Shown: one piece after another, positions 61,045 through 64,000 of the stretch
Layout: every line of letters starts with the position of its first letter
How positions within the stretch are numbered: the first letter of the stretch is position 1
Assembly: GCF_051020985.1 (NCBI RefSeq)
Contig: NC_135003.1
Location: 11,897,501-11,961,500, forward strand
Source of the DNA: Nomia melanderi
Lineage: Eukaryota > Arthropoda > Insecta > Hymenoptera > Halictidae
Length of the DNA: 64,000 nucleotides
Direction of reading: 5' to 3'
Notes under the pieces: model-generated
What the model was told of the DNA's origin: nothing
The model's input: the letters and a program-made list of their open reading frames with translations, nothing else
Database searches by the model: none
Program-made: the position numbers and the translations under genes

Positions 61045-61240
61045 TTAACCAGTTAACTGTAGTATTTAGTTAAATCTCTCGTGGGGTGTGTAACAAAATC
61101 AACTAATGGCACACGTCGAACGGAGGACAAATATCGTCAATATATATTAAAGCAAAATGAAAAAGAATTACATGATTATTTGAAAACATAAATAATTGAA
61201 GCCATGAATTCCAAAACAGCACAAGTCAACCAATCAAAAT
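61045..61240. mobile_element. CCAGTTAACTG-family element, right end lost
   Basis: Begins TTAACCAGTTAACTGTAG, followed by the family interior AAATCTCTCGTGGGGTGTG and CACACGTCGAACGG. The inverted right terminus is not found; CAAGTCAACCAATC near 61,223 may be its remnant. Confidence 0.5.
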
Positions 61241-63044
61241 TTCGAGAAAATTAATCTTTCTTTTCATCTTCGTTTATTCATTCATTATCTATGTTAGTTC
61301 TTGCTGCGAGCATTGACTACACCTACATCTTTATTGTATGTACATTTTTAAGGTCGTCAGATAGATTTGAATCAACTGAAAACAATTACGGTAACAACTC
61401 GTATAGATAACGTTGAAAAGTGGACTCGTGCTGTTTTAAAATGTACGGTTTTAACTAGTTTCCAAACACATTTGTATCAATTCGAATTGTGAAACAACAG
61501 AGACACTCATCGAATTCAGATAACTCTGCAATTTACCGCAATGATCATTGATAACCGACACTACTAAATTACTTGGAAACGATTATAATATGTAAGATAA
61601 CTGATGTTAAATGCAAATGTTTAATTACGTAAGTTAGTAATAGTATAATGTAAAGATTGTGATACAAATAATTAATAACTGTTCCTACCTATCTTTGCTA
61701 CGAAAGAGTAAATGTAATTCATCATTAACAGCGACCAGATCAGTGTAACTGGTGTTTCGAACAATTTAGAATTTTTAAATGGTCGAAAATAACCACGTGT
61801 AAAAAAAATAGTATCCCAACGGAAAAATTACTTCTGATTCGTGGAAAAATGGCGTTGAACCTAATAAACGTCGAGACACTCGAGAGAAAGTCGCACCTGT
61901 GCATTTCTTCGTCGAGTGAAATACAAAGGTGTCTCTGTGGGAATAAAAGATGATTTTCTATGGAGAGATAAACCGAAAAATATATAAAATAAATTATTTT
62001 CACGCTCAGTTTCACTTTCTGGGGTCTCTCATAATCTTCTCATTCGTATCACCAGTGCCTGGCCATAACTCGTCGTTTCCACTTGGACGGAAAATTAACA
62101 ATCGATCCACTGATTCGCAACTTATTGATCAAACTCAATAATGAAAATCAAAGAGAGAAATTATTTGATAAACTTAGGCTAATTCTTTAACGATTTTGTT
62201 AAATTAAAACTGTAAAAATCATTTTATTCGTTTTTATTATATATATTGGGTCATCCCATAAATAATATGATTTTTTACGCGAAAACCACGTTATTTACGA
62301 GACGATCTAATGCCATGAACGAAAACGAACTTCCTGATATGACAACCGCAGACAGTTACTGTGTATAATGATTGACAAACTGTTTAACTATTATCTTTCT
62401 TTTTTAAGCAAGCAGATACATATTCTACAAACGTTAAAAGTCCAACTTTAAATTCACGTCATATATTTTTCGAAACGTCGCAAGGTAAAATATTATAAAG
62501 TTTTAACTAAACTATGTCTTGTTCTACGACTTCTTTTAGCATTGTACCTTATAAAGCTACTTTATTCATTTTTATTCATAAAAAGAGAAAGCTTTGATAT
62601 TTATTCTGTGTCCATCTTTATTCTGAAGATCACCAATTGATAATAGAAAAGTAAAGTTTGGTTCATATTAAAACAAAAAGGTAAATAACGTTTAGATTTG
62701 TCAAATTTAGTTCATTTAATTTCACGAGTGAGTCCTGCTATTTCATTTATTATTGTCATTTATCCTGACGCACCCAGTAAAATCTTTTGTGAATGGGGGA
62801 CGAAATGCAACAGGTAGAGACACTTGTTTTCTAGAGTTGAATCTGGGTCACCAGTTTCCCATCGTGAGACAACGATCACGGCACAGGTGGAATAATTTTG
62901 TTTGTCATCCGCGTGCAGCGTATTTAGTAGCGGTTTCCAATACCTTGAACTAGGAGTATGCGCTACATTATTTCTCTTTCCTCTATATCTGATTCTCCAC
63001 AGGAAAAGATAAATTTCCATCTAGTTCCCTCCCGATTCTGTGTA
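61241..63044. other. AT-rich stretch with a mariner-like end
   Basis: A single mariner-type end (GGGTCATCCCATAAATAATA) lies at 62248-62272, with no obvious partner or transposase. Otherwise nothing is recognised. Confidence 0.4.
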
Positions 63045-63317
63045 TTAACACTAGAACTACCGAGCAGTAAAATTGGCCTTTTTTCAATTCTTTTATAGAA
63101 ATTTTTATGGATTGCTCGAATAGCAATCGGCGTTAATAATCCAATATATTAATAGTAACAAAACTGTTCTATAAAATGTTGTGCAGGTTTATTAAGATTT
63201 CAGTCTGTATGTTATCCAATCAACTACTTTAATAATTTCTCAAGAAAACCTTTATGTCTCTCCAATAATTGCAAAAGAAGAAATCAGGAATGGGTCATCT
63301 GGTGGTTCTAGTGTTAA
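63045..63317. mobile_element. TTAA MITE, CACTAGAACTACC family
   Basis: Begins TTAACACTAGAACTACCG and ends TGGTGGTTCTAGTGTTAA, with GGAATGGGTCATC near the right end. It is about 273 bp, the longest copy of this family here. Confidence 0.7.
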
Positions 63318-63477
63318 AGCAGGAAAACGTTGATAAACGTTTATGTCGATTCTGATTGATGCAATTACATGAAGACGTATAATCCCTATAATTTCCAAGA
63401 TCTAAACGAACGAACATCAATTTTTCTAGGAACAATAGAATAAACCGTACAATAAACGTCCGTAAACCTAATGTTAA
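63314..63477. mobile_element. Abutting element, GTTCACGGACATTTATTG type
   Basis: Starts at the TTAA that ends the previous MITE and finishes ACGTCCGTAAACCTAATGTTAA. The left terminus is eroded. The two elements share one TTAA. Confidence 0.45.
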
Positions 63478-64000
63478 ATAACCAGGGAAAAGTTGAAAAT
63501 TTCTTTGTCCATTTTTTCGCGAGACGTGACCAGGCCCGAGCCTCTTCTCTATTCGTACATAGTATTGTTCTCTCAATAAAAGAGCCCGGAAGTCGTTTGT
63601 TACCCTCCTTCGCGCGCCCCGTTGCGACGAGTAGGCGGAAAAAAAAATTCGTCGGACAAGCTATGCGAAAATGAAACGCGGGGAATGTAACGACGAATTT
63701 CCCAGCGTCGCCGAGGTACTACGGTATTAAAATAACCGTCGTATTTGTTGCATAACTCGGTGACAATGGTACTCGTTCGAATTCGAGATAGATACACGAA
63801 CCTTCACCGGTGACGATGACATAAACCGTATAAGAATGATTTCTTAACGAAAATTCTCGTTTCCCGATCGAATGTGTGTTAACAAACTAGATTATACATT
63901 ATATTGTACATTAATTACAAAAATAATTATCGCAGTTTTAATAGACATATATTAAAATATTTTTACACCACTAAAATACTCCGTTTTATAGGAAACTTAT
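63478..64000. other. No gene seen at the window end
   Basis: A moderately GC-rich patch at 63,525-63,700 precedes AT-rich sequence. No coding exon is recognised. Confidence 0.35.

Overview
The window looks like insect nuclear DNA, most likely from a bee or a close relative. It is AT-rich, every recognisable gene is broken by GT-AG introns, and the protein sequences are insect orthologues. The species call is an inference: the amidated peptides of the FMRFamide precursor (ending SPDITIRF and NDLNFIRF) resemble, from memory, those described from honeybee. I see no bacterial-type genes, operons, CRISPR arrays or tRNAs.

Layout. (1) 1-11,794: non-coding, with a CpG-rich promoter-like block at about 1.3-2.8 kb. 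It is probably the intronic or upstream part of discs large. (2) 11,795-22,161 (+): the 3' half of discs large (dlg1), covering PDZ3, SH3, HOOK and guanylate-kinase domains on 11 constitutive exons plus a 39-nt cassette exon. A long, repeat-rich 3' UTR probably runs to about 25.8 kb. (3) 28,842-30,217 (+): a complete small cytochrome b5 gene without an obvious membrane anchor. (4) 44,914-31,868 (-): the complete photoreceptor TRP channel gene, 17 coding exons and 1,121 residues, with phases closing exactly. It has a K/E-rich tail and a C-terminal GWI like the INAD-binding end of fly TRP. (5) 59,236-52,600 (-): the FMRFamide neuropeptide precursor gene. Its start codon appears to be the last three bases of a TATA-driven first exon, 5.3 kb upstream of the signal-peptide exon.

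The spaces between and inside these genes hold many short inverted-repeat elements that begin and end in TTAA. I can sort them into about eight families by terminal sequence. Some are nested: one family sits inside another, and a solo LTR sits inside a third with a flanking direct repeat. A second copy of that LTR near 48.5-49.0 kb is followed by a proline-tRNA-type primer binding site. A mariner-like MITE and several minisatellites are also present.

The genes form no pathway. dlg1 (synaptic and junctional scaffold), trp (light-activated channel) and FMRFa (neuromodulator) are all neural, but I read their proximity as ordinary gene order. No wholly new multi-gene system is evident. The most interesting signals are the dlg1 HOOK cassette exon, the split-start FMRFa gene with its donor-bearing repeat array, and the layered TTAA elements.
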